Shown here piece after piece: positions 1 to 5,498 of a stretch of 8,770 nucleotides of DNA. The notes beneath the pieces were generated by a model, which did not search any database, had not been told where the DNA came from, and saw only the letters and a list, made by a program, of their open reading frames with translations. Every line of letters begins with the position of its first letter. Within the stretch, counting starts at the first letter, position 1. Source of the DNA: an uncultured Candidatus Berkelbacteria bacterium (GTDB lineage Bacteria; Patescibacteriota; UBA1384; CAILIB01); contig CALBLZ010000167.1 of NCBI GenBank assembly GCA_937895715.1, positions 1 through 8,770 on the forward strand, read 5' to 3'. The translations under genes and the position numbers were made by a program.

Positions 1-842
1 GTGGCCTGTGGGTAGTCCTTGTGAAAATCCAGAATGTTGCGGAAGTCTGCCCCGCGCCACGAGTACACCGACTGCCAGTCATCCCCAATCACAAACACAT
101 TGTGGTGCTTGAGCCCAAGCAACTTCACAAACCGGTACTGTGCTTTGTTTGTATCTTGGTACTCATCAACCATTAGGTAGCGGAACCGCTCTTGGTAGCG
201 CGCTAGTACCTCGGGGTGAGTATCGAACAGCTCTAGGGTCTTAATGAGTATGTCGTCGAAGTCGAGAGCGTTGGCTTTCTTCAACAACTCGTTGTAGCGC
301 TTGTAAACCTGGAGAACTACCATCTGAAACGCGCCCATCGCAAATTGTTTGTATTCTTCAACAGTAACTAACTCATTCTTTGCACTACTGATTTGGGCGT
401 GCACGGCCCGCGGGTTGAACTGCTTTTGGTCAAGGTGTAAATCTTCCATGGCTCGCTTGGTGGCAGACAGCATGTCGGATTCATCGTAGATAACAAAACT
501 CCCCGTAAACCCAAGGGTTGCTTGGTTTAGCTCGCGGCGAAGAATGCGGGTACACACGGAGTGAAAGGTGCCGAGCCACGGCAGCGTAAACGACTCGGCC
601 GGCTGGCCGAGTAACCGAGCTATGCGGCTACGCATTTCCCCAGCCGCCTTATTGGTAAACGTTACGCACAGAATACTGAGCGGACTCACCTGCTTCTCGC
701 GCAACAAGTAGGCGAAGCGGTGTGTCAGAGCCTTGGTTTTGCCGCTTCCTGCCCCAGCCAAAATAAGCACCGGGCCTTCTGTGGTTTCTACGGCCAGTTG
801 CTGTTGTGGGTTAAGATCGTCGAGGAGTGAGGAAGCCTGCAT
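1..842 (-). CDS. UvrD/PcrA-type superfamily 1 DNA helicase, N-terminal part (C-terminus outside the window)
   Basis: ATP-dependent 3'-5' DNA helicase of the UvrD/PcrA/Rep group, which acts in nucleotide excision repair and in clearing protein or recombination intermediates from DNA. Reading the minus strand from ATG at 842 gives 280 complete codons before the window edge. Seen: Q-motif LNPQQQLAV (10-18), Walker A AGAGSGKT (29-36), motif Ia FTNKAAGEM (62-70), motif Ib-like GTFHS (91-95), Walker B/motif II VDEYQDTN (225-232) and motif III GDDWQSVYSWRGAD (253-266). Trp256 replaces the Asp found in the usual GDDDQSIY. Helicase motifs IV-VI would lie beyond the edge. It starts 13 bases after the stop of the small membrane gene and has no SD, so it is probably the third gene of a run led by the PAP2 gene. 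UvrD, PcrA and Rep cannot be told apart from this half. Confidence 0.95.
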   Translation of the reverse strand, partial: MQASSLLDDLNPQQQLAVETTEGPVLILAGAGSGKTKALTHRFAYLLREKQVSPLSILCVTFTNKAAGEMRSRIARLLGQPAESFTLPWLGTFHSVCTRILRRELNQATLGFTGSFVIYDESDMLSATKRAMEDLHLDQKQFNPRAVHAQISSAKNELVTVEEYKQFAMGAFQMVVLQVYKRYNELLKKANALDFDDILIKTLELFDTHPEVLARYQERFRYLMVDEYQDTNKAQYRFVKLLGLKHHNVFVIGDDWQSVYSWRGADFRNILDFHKDYPQA

Positions 843-855
843 TAGAGAGGTGGGG

Positions 856-1059
856 TCAATTTACCAGCTCAAGCTGTTCCCCGCTCTCAGGTTGATATGG
901 TGCTTCGTCGAAGTTCGCTTGATTGATTGCTCGAGCGATGTAGAAGCAGACAAAGAACACAAGCACTGCAAGTAGCGCCCAGGCCGCCCACTCAAAAGCA
1001 ACTGCCTGCTGTGGCGTAAGCTTGTCGTAGAACTTCTTGTAAGATTTCCCGAGGTTCAT
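856..1059 (-). CDS. small single-span membrane protein, 67 residues, unknown function
   Basis: I do not recognise this protein. It has a short basic N-terminus (KSYKKFYDKL), one hydrophobic segment at about residues 24-42 (WAAWALLAVLVFFVCFYIA), and a polar, acidic C-terminus of about 24 residues. The cluster of lysines before the span suggests that the N-terminus stays in the cytoplasm. It lies 9 bases after the PAP2 stop and 13 bases before the helicase start on the same strand, so co-transcription is likely. No SD is visible: the bases before ATG are A/T-rich. Because it lies between two firmly identified genes with tight spacing, I take it as real, but nothing points to a function. Confidence 0.7.
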   Translation of the reverse strand: MNLGKSYKKFYDKLTPQQAVAFEWAAWALLAVLVFFVCFYIARAINQANFDEAPYQPESGEQLELVN

Positions 1060-1068
1060 GGTAAAAAA

Positions 1069-1680
1069 TTATTCGGGCAAGTACTTCTTTATGCTACTTC
1101 CTTCTCGGTGTAAAATCCATGCCATTACAAACGCAACAATCGCCCCAGCAATTATATCTGACGGATAGTGCACGCCGATTCCTACCCGACCAATAGCCAC
1201 AAGAGTAGCGCCTGCCAACAGCCACGCCCCCAGTTTGCGGTGACCTGAGAACCAAATACTCCAGGCAATCGAGAAGGCTACCAGGGCGTGTCCAGATGGA
1301 AAGCTGGCTGGATCAACCTGTGCCGGCAGTGGAATGATGTCGAGATGGCTGACAAAGGGCCGAGGACGGGTCCAGAGAAACCCAATCGCTGCCTTTACAG
1401 CAAGCGATGACAGAATGGTGAAAGCAGCCATTATCACTGCCTTACGGTGACCGTGACGCCACGCAGCGGCCTCAGGGGCGCGCCAGAGAGCAAACAGAGG
1501 CAGCACCAAGAAGATTGTCAAGTGCTGCGCGCAAAAGTAAAAAAATAGCGCTAGCCAAATGTGGTTCTGACCAAGCTCCAACAGATCACGAACTACTCCC
1601 GCATCGAGCGAGCGGATGGGGTCGAGTACGGTAGCGAGAAGGCCGATAGTAGGCATAGCAGATTGCAATAAGTGTATCAT
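1069..1680 (-). CDS. PAP2-family membrane phosphatase, BcrC/YbjG-like undecaprenyl-diphosphatase candidate
   Basis: Integral membrane acid phosphatase of the PAP2 superfamily. The best guess at its reaction is dephosphorylation of undecaprenyl diphosphate to recycle the lipid carrier of cell-wall and surface-glycan synthesis; other lipid phosphates are possible. Seen in 203 residues: motif 1 TRPRPF (104-109), motif 2 FPSGH (127-131) and motif 3 GRVGIGVHYPSD (164-175), giving catalytic His131, His171 and Asp175. Hydrophobic segments lie near 41-66, 81-103, 131-144, 148-165 and 174-190. The lysine usually found at the start of motif 1 (KX6RP) is not at its normal spacing. The stretch IGFLWTRPRPFV resembles the BcrC/YbjG form IGHLFPHDRPFV, as I recall it, which supports that subgroup. 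ATG at 1680 is taken as start; the ATG at 1656 (residue 9) is an alternative. Confidence 0.87.
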   Translation of the reverse strand: MIHLLQSAMPTIGLLATVLDPIRSLDAGVVRDLLELGQNHIWLALFFYFCAQHLTIFLVLPLFALWRAPEAAAWRHGHRKAVIMAAFTILSSLAVKAAIGFLWTRPRPFVSHLDIIPLPAQVDPASFPSGHALVAFSIAWSIWFSGHRKLGAWLLAGATLVAIGRVGIGVHYPSDIIAGAIVAFVMAWILHREGSSIKKYLPE

Positions 1681-1692
1681 GGAGCCATGTTA
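1675..1692. promoter_or_regulatory. possible overlapping divergent -10 elements for the PAP2 run and xerC
   Basis: The two start codons point away from each other with six bases (ggagcc) between them. TATCAT at 1675-1680 ends six bases before the xerC ATG and contains the complement of the PAP2 start. On the other strand TAACAT (complement of 1687-1692) ends six bases before the PAP2 ATG and contains the complement of the xerC start. Both fit TAnnnT and would place transcription starts at or next to each ATG, giving leaderless messages. No convincing -35 box was found on either side, so this is inference from spacing. Confidence 0.3.
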
Positions 1693-2694
1693 CTCTCCCA
1701 GGCAAGCAACGATTTTTTGGAATACCTCACCATCGAGCGCAACCGTTCGCCCAAAACCATCACGGTGTACCGGCACTACCTAGAACGCTTTGCGGGGTGG
1801 CTACGTAAAGATATGCCAATCGAGGAGATCTCGGGGCCAATGATTCGTAAGTACCGAGTTTTCTTGAGCCAGTTCCTCGACGAACATGGCGAGCCGCTTG
1901 ATGTGCGCACCCAGAGCTACCATGTGATTGCCCTCCGTTCCCTGCTTAAATACTGCATAAAACAAGGAATTGCCTGCATTGCGCCAGACCAGATTGAACT
2001 CCCTAAGACTGACCCACACGAGATCTCGTTCATGAACGACGAGGAGCTCGAGAAGCTACTGGAAACGCCTGACGAAACTACCATGGGGGGCTTACGCGAC
2101 CGCGCCATGATGGAGCTCCTATTCTCTACTGGACTGCGTGTGAGTGAGCTCGCAAACTTGGATCGCAAGCAGCTAAACACGAGCACTGGTGAAATGCGCG
2201 TGGTTGGGAAGGGTCGTAAGGAACGAATAGTGTTTATCTCTCCCCGTGCCCGCGATTGGATGGAACAGTACCTCAACAAGCGACTCGACGACCTCGACGC
2301 CGCCTTTGCTGGCTACCGCGGCAAGGGAGCTAATACTCACCCCTCAGCCAAGGTGCAGGTGAATGCCACGCGCCTTACTCCCCGCTCGATTGAGCGCATT
2401 ATTGAGAAACACGCTCTTGCTGCTGGCTTAGTAAAAAAGATTACCCCTCACTCCCTCCGCCACTCCTTTGCAACAGACTTGCTTTTGAACGGCGCCGACA
2501 TTCGCTCGGTGCAGAGCTTGCTTGGCCACGCCTCGATCACAACTACCCAGATTTACACCCACATCACTAACCAGCAGCTGCGTGAGGTCCACCAGAAGTT
2601 TCACGGAAAGAAACTCGACGAGGCTGAGTTACCGATTTCCCTTCCCGAAACCAAACCTGAGGATTTACTAAAGCCGGTTGAGATTGAGATTTAA
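1687..2694 (+). CDS. xerC: XerC/XerD-like tyrosine recombinase, 335 residues
   Basis: Site-specific tyrosine recombinase; family members resolve chromosome dimers at dif during division. Seen: an N-terminal SAM-like DNA-binding domain (about 5-95; SPKTITVYRHYLERF is typical) and a C-terminal catalytic domain with all six expected residues: Arg151 (TGLRVSEL), Lys175 (VGKGRKER), His255 and Arg258 (HSLRH), His281 (LLGHASI) and nucleophile Tyr290 (IYTHI). It is longer than the roughly 300 residues of E. coli XerC/D, because of an insert between Lys175 and His255 (around GYRGKGANTHPSAKV) and a charged tail after residue 310. An in-frame GTG at 1672 would overlap the PAP2 start; ATG at 1687 fits the family N-terminus better. 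Its codon use matches the housekeeping genes. A chromosomal Xer enzyme is more likely than a phage or integron integrase, but this is not proven. Confidence 0.9.
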   Translation: MLLSQASNDFLEYLTIERNRSPKTITVYRHYLERFAGWLRKDMPIEEISGPMIRKYRVFLSQFLDEHGEPLDVRTQSYHVIALRSLLKYCIKQGIACIAPDQIELPKTDPHEISFMNDEELEKLLETPDETTMGGLRDRAMMELLFSTGLRVSELANLDRKQLNTSTGEMRVVGKGRKERIVFISPRARDWMEQYLNKRLDDLDAAFAGYRGKGANTHPSAKVQVNATRLTPRSIERIIEKHALAAGLVKKITPHSLRHSFATDLLLNGADIRSVQSLLGHASITTTQIYTHITNQQLREVHQKFHGKKLDEAELPISLPETKPEDLLKPVEIEI

Positions 2695-2696
2695 AA

Positions 2697-2733
2697 AAAG
2701 TAGACCCCCTCCGCCGATGTGGCAGTGGGGGTC
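2697..2733 (-). terminator. terminator of the 279-residue gene, possibly shared with xerC
   Basis: On the minus strand GACCCCC pairs with GGGGGTC (arms 2703-2709 and 2727-2733), with an inner CTGCC/GGCGG stem that includes a T-G wobble. It is followed by a run of seven T (plus-strand A-run at 2694-2700), the classic rho-independent form. It lies between two converging genes. Xerc transcripts read the same hairpin but without a T-run after it. Its shape resembles the hairpins at 4044-4072 and 8115-8146. Confidence 0.75.
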
Positions 2734-2741
2734 AACTAATC

Positions 2742-3581
2742 TTATGTTCGTCGCGCGGCAAATGTCGCGTGACAGGAGAAGGCTAACCCATATGGGTGCC
2801 TCCACAGAATGTGCTTGCGCCTATTAACCACCAGCGAAGCGGTTGCCCCCCCAGCTTTGAGGCCGGGGAAATGCACGTGCGGCGTTCCATACGATGCCAG
2901 ATGCTTGCAGATATGCTCGCACCCAATCATCAGCTGCACCAGTTCGAGTGGGCCAAGCGGCACCATCTTTAGCCTGTGTAGCTCGTCTCCGATATCGTGC
3001 ACCAGTGGGCTCATAACATCTCCGAGAAACGGAGGTGCAGCACGCCAGTTTGGAGTAATTGCCAGGCCGAGGAATTCGGTTTGATTCCCTAGGTCCTTGC
3101 CTGGCCTATACCAAGTGTCCCACAGAGTGAGAACCCTACGCTCGGTAGAGAATTCTTTGAGGTCTGTCACAAACCCCGCAGTAAACTCCGACGAACGGCT
3201 CACCACCTGATACAGCTCTCGAAGCCACTCGAGCTCGCTTCTAGCGATATCGAGCCCCAGCAGTGCCCGAGGAGGAATGATGAGCGCAGGCTCTTCACTC
3301 CGCTCGACAAGCTGCGTGTCCCCCCGATCGGAGGACCAATCTGACAGAACTTCGATCGGTGGCTGAGCCGCCAGACGAAGTTCTCCCTTCATGGGGTGCT
3401 CACAGGTTGTGAGCTGTTTGCCAAGAATCAGTTCGAGTGCGCTATGGATCCTTCCACGTTGCACTTGCGGATCTGGCAGTCTTGCCATAAAAACTCGATG
3501 CCTGGAGGCCGGCACCGCTCTCATTGAGGCATTCCTCGTCATCTGACGAGTAACCTCACTAACTTCCTTGTCGTTTGTCAT
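2742..3581 (-). CDS. unrecognised protein, 279 residues
   Basis: I do not recognise a family. The product seems soluble: there is no signal peptide and no clear membrane segment. The N-terminus is basic and rich in Arg and Met (residues 1-40). The middle is acidic and Leu-rich (about 85-170). The C-terminal third has several Cys and His residues (CEHICKHL, HVHFP, CHATF) that could bind metal, though no standard motif is formed. Arginine codons are unusual: 11 of 25 are AGG/AGA, whereas rpsF, efp and xerC use CGN almost only. This suggests weak expression or transfer from elsewhere. It has its own promoter (3660-3687), a leader of about 70 bases and a terminator. The start at 3581 has a weak purine-rich stretch (AGGGAAG) a few bases upstream. 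The length of the open frame with matching promoter and terminator supports a real gene. Confidence 0.72.
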   Translation of the reverse strand: MTNDKEVSEVTRQMTRNASMRAVPASRHRVFMARLPDPQVQRGRIHSALELILGKQLTTCEHPMKGELRLAAQPPIEVLSDWSSDRGDTQLVERSEEPALIIPPRALLGLDIARSELEWLRELYQVVSRSSEFTAGFVTDLKEFSTERRVLTLWDTWYRPGKDLGNQTEFLGLAITPNWRAAPPFLGDVMSPLVHDIGDELHRLKMVPLGPLELVQLMIGCEHICKHLASYGTPHVHFPGLKAGGATASLVVNRRKHILWRHPYGLAFSCHATFAARRT

Positions 3582-3602
3582 ATGCTTCCCTGCTTCCTGC
3601 AG

Positions 3603-3647
3603 AGAGCGCTCTTTCTTCGCTTACGCGAAATTCCTGCTCACCGCAGG
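3603..3647 (-). promoter_or_regulatory. structured 5' leader of the 279-residue gene
   Basis: Between the predicted transcription start (near 3653) and the ATG at 3581 the minus-strand RNA can form three elements in a row: CCTGC-ggtga-GCAGG (3633-3647), TTCGC-gtaa-GCGAA with a GNRA-type loop (3616-3629), and the palindrome AGAGCGCTCT (3603-3612). No T-run follows, so these are not obvious terminators. Function unknown; a role in mRNA stability or translation control is inference. Confidence 0.4.
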
Positions 3648-3659
3648 CAAGACGTTGCA

Positions 3660-3687
3660 AGTATACTGTGAATACCAGGTTAGTCAA
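3660..3687 (-). promoter_or_regulatory. sigma70-type promoter of the 279-residue gene
   Basis: On the minus strand TTGACT (3682-3687), a 16-base spacer and TATACT (3660-3665). This is close to the sigma70 consensus TTGACA-17-TATAAT. It points into the 279-residue gene with a predicted start near 3653. It sits between that gene and the terminator of the 58-residue gene, as expected for independent units. Confidence 0.75.
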
Positions 3688-3700
3688 TGTATCTACACAA

Positions 3701-3726
3701 TAAAAAATCCGCCCGAATGGCGGATT
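3701..3726 (-). terminator. rho-independent terminator of the 58-residue gene
   Basis: Perfect 8-base arms AATCCGCC (3706-3713) and GGCGGATT (3719-3726) with a 5-base loop. In the minus direction they run into six T (plus-strand A-run 3702-3707). It lies 26 bases after the stop of the 58-residue gene. Confidence 0.85.
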
Positions 3727-3751
3727 AGTGTATGAGAAAACGAATTGTTTG

Positions 3752-3928
3752 TTAGCGAGCCAACTGTTTAACGAATGGCACTGGATTGTTTATGTTGTCG
3801 TAGCGACGAGCAACCCGAGCTTTAATGCTCGCAATCCGGCGTTCGTTTTCACGGCTAAGCTTTACCATGTCACGCGCTTCGGTAGCAATGCTTCGAACGG
3901 CTGGGCGGGTAAAGAGTGCGAACGGCAT
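3752..3928 (-). CDS. small basic protein, 58 residues, unknown function
   Basis: I do not recognise this protein. The minus strand from ATG at 3928 to TAA at 3752-3754 encodes 58 residues starting MPFALFTRPA and ending NNPVPFVKQLAR. It is strongly basic, with a likely amphipathic helix at about residues 11-43 (SIATEARDMVKLSRENERR and following). It has no membrane segment and no cysteine. The unit is complete: a near-perfect promoter 57 bases upstream, a leader of about 50 bases and a strong terminator. No SD lies at normal distance; an AAAGGG sits about 20 bases upstream. Such a strong promoter for so small a product suggests high expression. A nucleic-acid- or ribosome-binding role is a guess from charge alone. 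Confidence 0.65.
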   Translation of the reverse strand: MPFALFTRPAVRSIATEARDMVKLSRENERRIASIKARVARRYDNINNPVPFVKQLAR

Positions 3929-3984
3929 ATACGTGTATTTATTTGTGTTCCCTTTCCGATATTTTGTTTTCCGGAAATTAAATA

Positions 3985-4013
3985 AGTATACGTCGTTTCG
4001 AGGGTTATGTCAA
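3985..4013 (-). promoter_or_regulatory. near-consensus sigma70 promoter of the 58-residue gene
   Basis: On the minus strand TTGACA (4008-4013), a 17-base spacer and TATACT (3985-3990): a perfect -35, ideal spacing and 5 of 6 bases at -10. The predicted start is near 3978, giving a leader of about 50 bases with the palindrome TTTCCGGAAA near its 5' end. It is the best promoter match in the window. Confidence 0.85.
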
Positions 4014-4043
4014 GGTTTACGAGCCGTCCAACAGGTGTAGCAA

Positions 4044-4072
4044 ACCCCCATCTGCCATTGGCTGACGGGGGT
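4044..4072 (-). terminator. hairpin after the 218-residue gene, probable terminator
   Basis: On the minus strand ACCCCC pairs with GGGGGT (arms 4044-4049 and 4067-4072). Inside are a G-T wobble, a TC/GA step, an A-A mismatch and GCC/GGC around a short loop. It begins 19 bases after the stop codon at 4092. Only a short TTT follows it, so termination may be weak. Its shape matches the hairpins at 2703-2733 and 8115-8146. Confidence 0.55.
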
Positions 4073-4091
4073 GCATGAGGTTATCAGGAGG

Positions 4092-4748
4092 CTACCCCTG
4101 GTCCACTTGGGGAGCAATGTGGCGACGCAGCTCAGTTTCCGCGACGACGCCAACTGGAGGCGCGAGCAGGATAGAATCCTTGCACACCTTTGCCAGAAGC
4201 CTCTTCGGATCGATGAAGACGTCGAGGAAGTCCTCAACAGCCTGCGCCCGGGGCGCCAGGTTCTCCGGCAAGCAGAAGATCAAGTAGGCGCAGTCTTCCG
4301 ACCACTGCGTTCTTGGGGTTTCCATGAGCCCAGCTGGTGGTGCCCCGTGCTTGACCATGGGTTCATCCCTCCCAATGGAGATGACCACCAGACTTGTCTC
4401 AGCTGGATCTGGCTGTACCTGAATCAACAGGTCAGCCAAGTTCCCGGCAAAGAGTGAACCAACTCCGCCTTGGCTAGCGACTATTGAGGCCTTTACCTCA
4501 TCGAGTGACGGTGCCGCCAGGAAAAGTGAGATCTCCCCCGCCTTAACCCGCTTGTATACGACGAACCGTGCGTCGGCTTGAAGCAGTCCTAGTGCCAGTT
4601 TAACCCGGAGGTTTTCCTGACGTAGATCTCGCGCTTCTGCCGCTCGATCTTGATCGGCCGCGTAGAATTCGATGGCTTTGCGGTGGCCATCCTGAAAAGC
4701 TTCCAGGGCCGCAACCGCCTGGCTTGTCGTGTTGTTATCATCGTTCAT
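4092..4748 (-). CDS. unrecognised protein, 218 residues
   Basis: I do not recognise a family. From ATG at 4748 the product begins MNDDNNTTSQ, then has an Ala/Glu/Gln-rich helical stretch (about 10-65, coiled-coil-like), then a mixed alpha/beta body with short hydrophobic runs (LADLLIQV, SLVVISIG, CAYLIFCL). There is no membrane span. The frame stays open upstream to a TTG at 4823, which would add a hydrophobic stretch of 25 residues, but that start has no SD at proper distance. The only strong SD here (AAGGAG, 4845-4850) serves ATG 4833 in another frame, whose 25-codon ORF ends 7 bases before ATG 4748, so coupled translation is possible. CTG, CGG and some AGG/AGA codons set it apart from the neighbouring ribosomal operon. 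Start uncertain. Confidence 0.68.
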   Translation of the reverse strand: MNDDNNTTSQAVAALEAFQDGHRKAIEFYAADQDRAAEARDLRQENLRVKLALGLLQADARFVVYKRVKAGEISLFLAAPSLDEVKASIVASQGGVGSLFAGNLADLLIQVQPDPAETSLVVISIGRDEPMVKHGAPPAGLMETPRTQWSEDCAYLIFCLPENLAPRAQAVEDFLDVFIDPKRLLAKVCKDSILLAPPVGVVAETELRRHIAPQVDQG

Positions 4749-4755
4749 GCTTGTT

Positions 4756-4833
4756 TCACCAAAGGCGTGCCCAAGCACCCTCAAATACTGACCCAAAACT
4801 AACAGAAAGCTTACAAAGCACAATACTACTCAT
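4756..4833 (-). CDS. possible 25-residue leader peptide upstream of the 218-residue gene
   Basis: The strongest ribosome-binding site on this strand, AAAGGAGTAGGTG (within 4839-4851), precedes ATG 4833. From there a 25-codon frame (MSSIVLCKLSVSFG..., ending ARLW) runs to TGA at 4756-4758, just 7 bases before ATG of the larger gene. It could be a real leader peptide that couples translation, or the original N-terminus of the larger gene cut off by a frameshift. No regulatory codon run or attenuator is visible. Confidence 0.35.
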   Translation of the reverse strand: MSSIVLCKLSVSFGSVFEGAWARLW

Positions 4834-4861
4834 TGCAGCACCTACTCCTTTCTGGTACAGT
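4833..4861 (+). promoter_or_regulatory. probable promoter of the rpsF-ssb-rpsR-efp operon
   Basis: TTGCAG (4833-4838), a 17-base spacer and TACAGT (4856-4861), with TGG just before the -10, as in extended -10 promoters. The predicted start is near 4868, leaving a leader of about 68 bases before rpsF. It overlaps the start region of the divergent minus-strand unit. For that unit a weaker candidate -10, GATACT (complement of 4881-4886), is visible without a good -35. Confidence 0.5.
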
Positions 4862-4871
4862 ATTCCTGCCA

Positions 4872-4923
4872 TTGGTTCACAGTATCTAAACCAAACAACA
4901 CATCCGGTCAGCGCGCTGCGCTG
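4872..4923 (+). promoter_or_regulatory. structured leader of rpsF, candidate S6:S18 autoregulatory element
   Basis: Two hairpins can form before rpsF: TTGGTT (4872-4877) with AACCAA (4889-4894), and CAGCGC (4909-4914) with GCGCTG (4918-4923) around a 3-base loop. An unpaired CCG lies at 4904-4906. A known bacterial rpsF leader motif binds the S6:S18 complex and carries a conserved unpaired CCG. The operon encodes both proteins, so feedback here is plausible, but I cannot confirm the match to that motif. Confidence 0.35.
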
Positions 4924-4935
4924 TTAATTGTCTGT

Positions 4936-5475
4936 ATGTCAGCTAACAACTACGAACTCACCTTCATCCTAGGTGAAGAAGCCACGGAAAAAGATGCTCA
5001 GGCTAAAGTTGCCGAATTCGAAGCGTACCTCGGTACTCTCGAAGGAACAGTAACCAAAACTGAACTCTGGGGCCGTCGCGAACTTGCCTATAAAATCCGC
5101 CGTCACCGTAGCGGGTTCTACGTAACCCTCTGGATCACCCTTCCAGCGAGCGCAGTTAACACCCTCGAAAAACAGCTTCGTTTCGACGAATCTATCATTC
5201 GCTCTCTCGTTACTATCGCCTACACCACTGCACAGCCTGGTAGTCTCTACCCAGTTGTCGAGGAAGAGGTTGTAGCTAGCACCAAGCCACGCGCTAAGCG
5301 CGGCGAAAAGGTCGAGGAAACCGTTACTGCCGAAGAAGAGCTCCGTCGCACCTCTAAACCAGCTTCCAAAAAGGCTGCAAAAGAAGAAGCTACTGAGGGA
5401 GAACCCGAAACCGAAGAAGATCGCCTCAAAAAGCTCGATGAAGCGCTTGGCGATATTCTCACCGACGAGGAGTAA
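4936..5475 (+). CDS. rpsF: 30S ribosomal protein bS6 with long charged C-terminal tail
   Basis: Small-subunit ribosomal protein that pairs with bS18 on the platform of the 30S subunit. The core fold covers about residues 1-98 and begins YELTFILGEEA; WGRRELAYKIRRHRSGFYV is the typical bS6 centre. The remaining 80 residues are Lys/Glu/Ala-rich and low in complexity, ending in an acidic helix (LKKLDEALGDILTDEE). At 179 residues it is clearly longer than the 95-135 of most bacteria. First gene of the rpsF-ssb-rpsR order found in many bacteria. No SD precedes ATG 4936. Arginine codons are CGC/CGT, as expected for high expression. Confidence 0.95.
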   Translation: MSANNYELTFILGEEATEKDAQAKVAEFEAYLGTLEGTVTKTELWGRRELAYKIRRHRSGFYVTLWITLPASAVNTLEKQLRFDESIIRSLVTIAYTTAQPGSLYPVVEEEVVASTKPRAKRGEKVEETVTAEEELRRTSKPASKKAAKEEATEGEPETEEDRLKKLDEALGDILTDEE

Positions 5476-5498
5476 TCTTACTCTTTTAACAATCACCC

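Noticed and set aside
3075..3100. tRNA-like GGTTTGATTCCC string
   Set aside because: No cloverleaf or acceptor stem around it; it lies inside the 279-codon gene.
3728..3985. Plus-strand frames of 85 and 71 codons between 3728 and 4040
   Set aside because: Opposite the 58-residue gene, which has matching promoter and terminator on the minus strand; the plus frames have none.
4071..4457. Plus-strand frame of 128 codons opposite the 218-residue gene
   Set aside because: Overlaps the minus-strand gene almost fully, has no promoter or SD of its own, and reads Trp/Arg/Pro-rich without domain-like text.
1687..4748. Integron: XerC-like enzyme plus single-gene cassettes with hairpins
   Set aside because: The recombinase looks like a chromosomal Xer, no attI-like site or attC core (GTTRRRY pairs) was seen, and the orphans converge on the 3' end of the recombinase gene. 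Kept only as a weak alternative for the shared hairpins.
4969..5496. 175-codon minus-strand frame opposite rpsF
   Set aside because: Phe/Ser-rich mirror of the Glu/Lys-rich bS6 tail; rpsF is certain.
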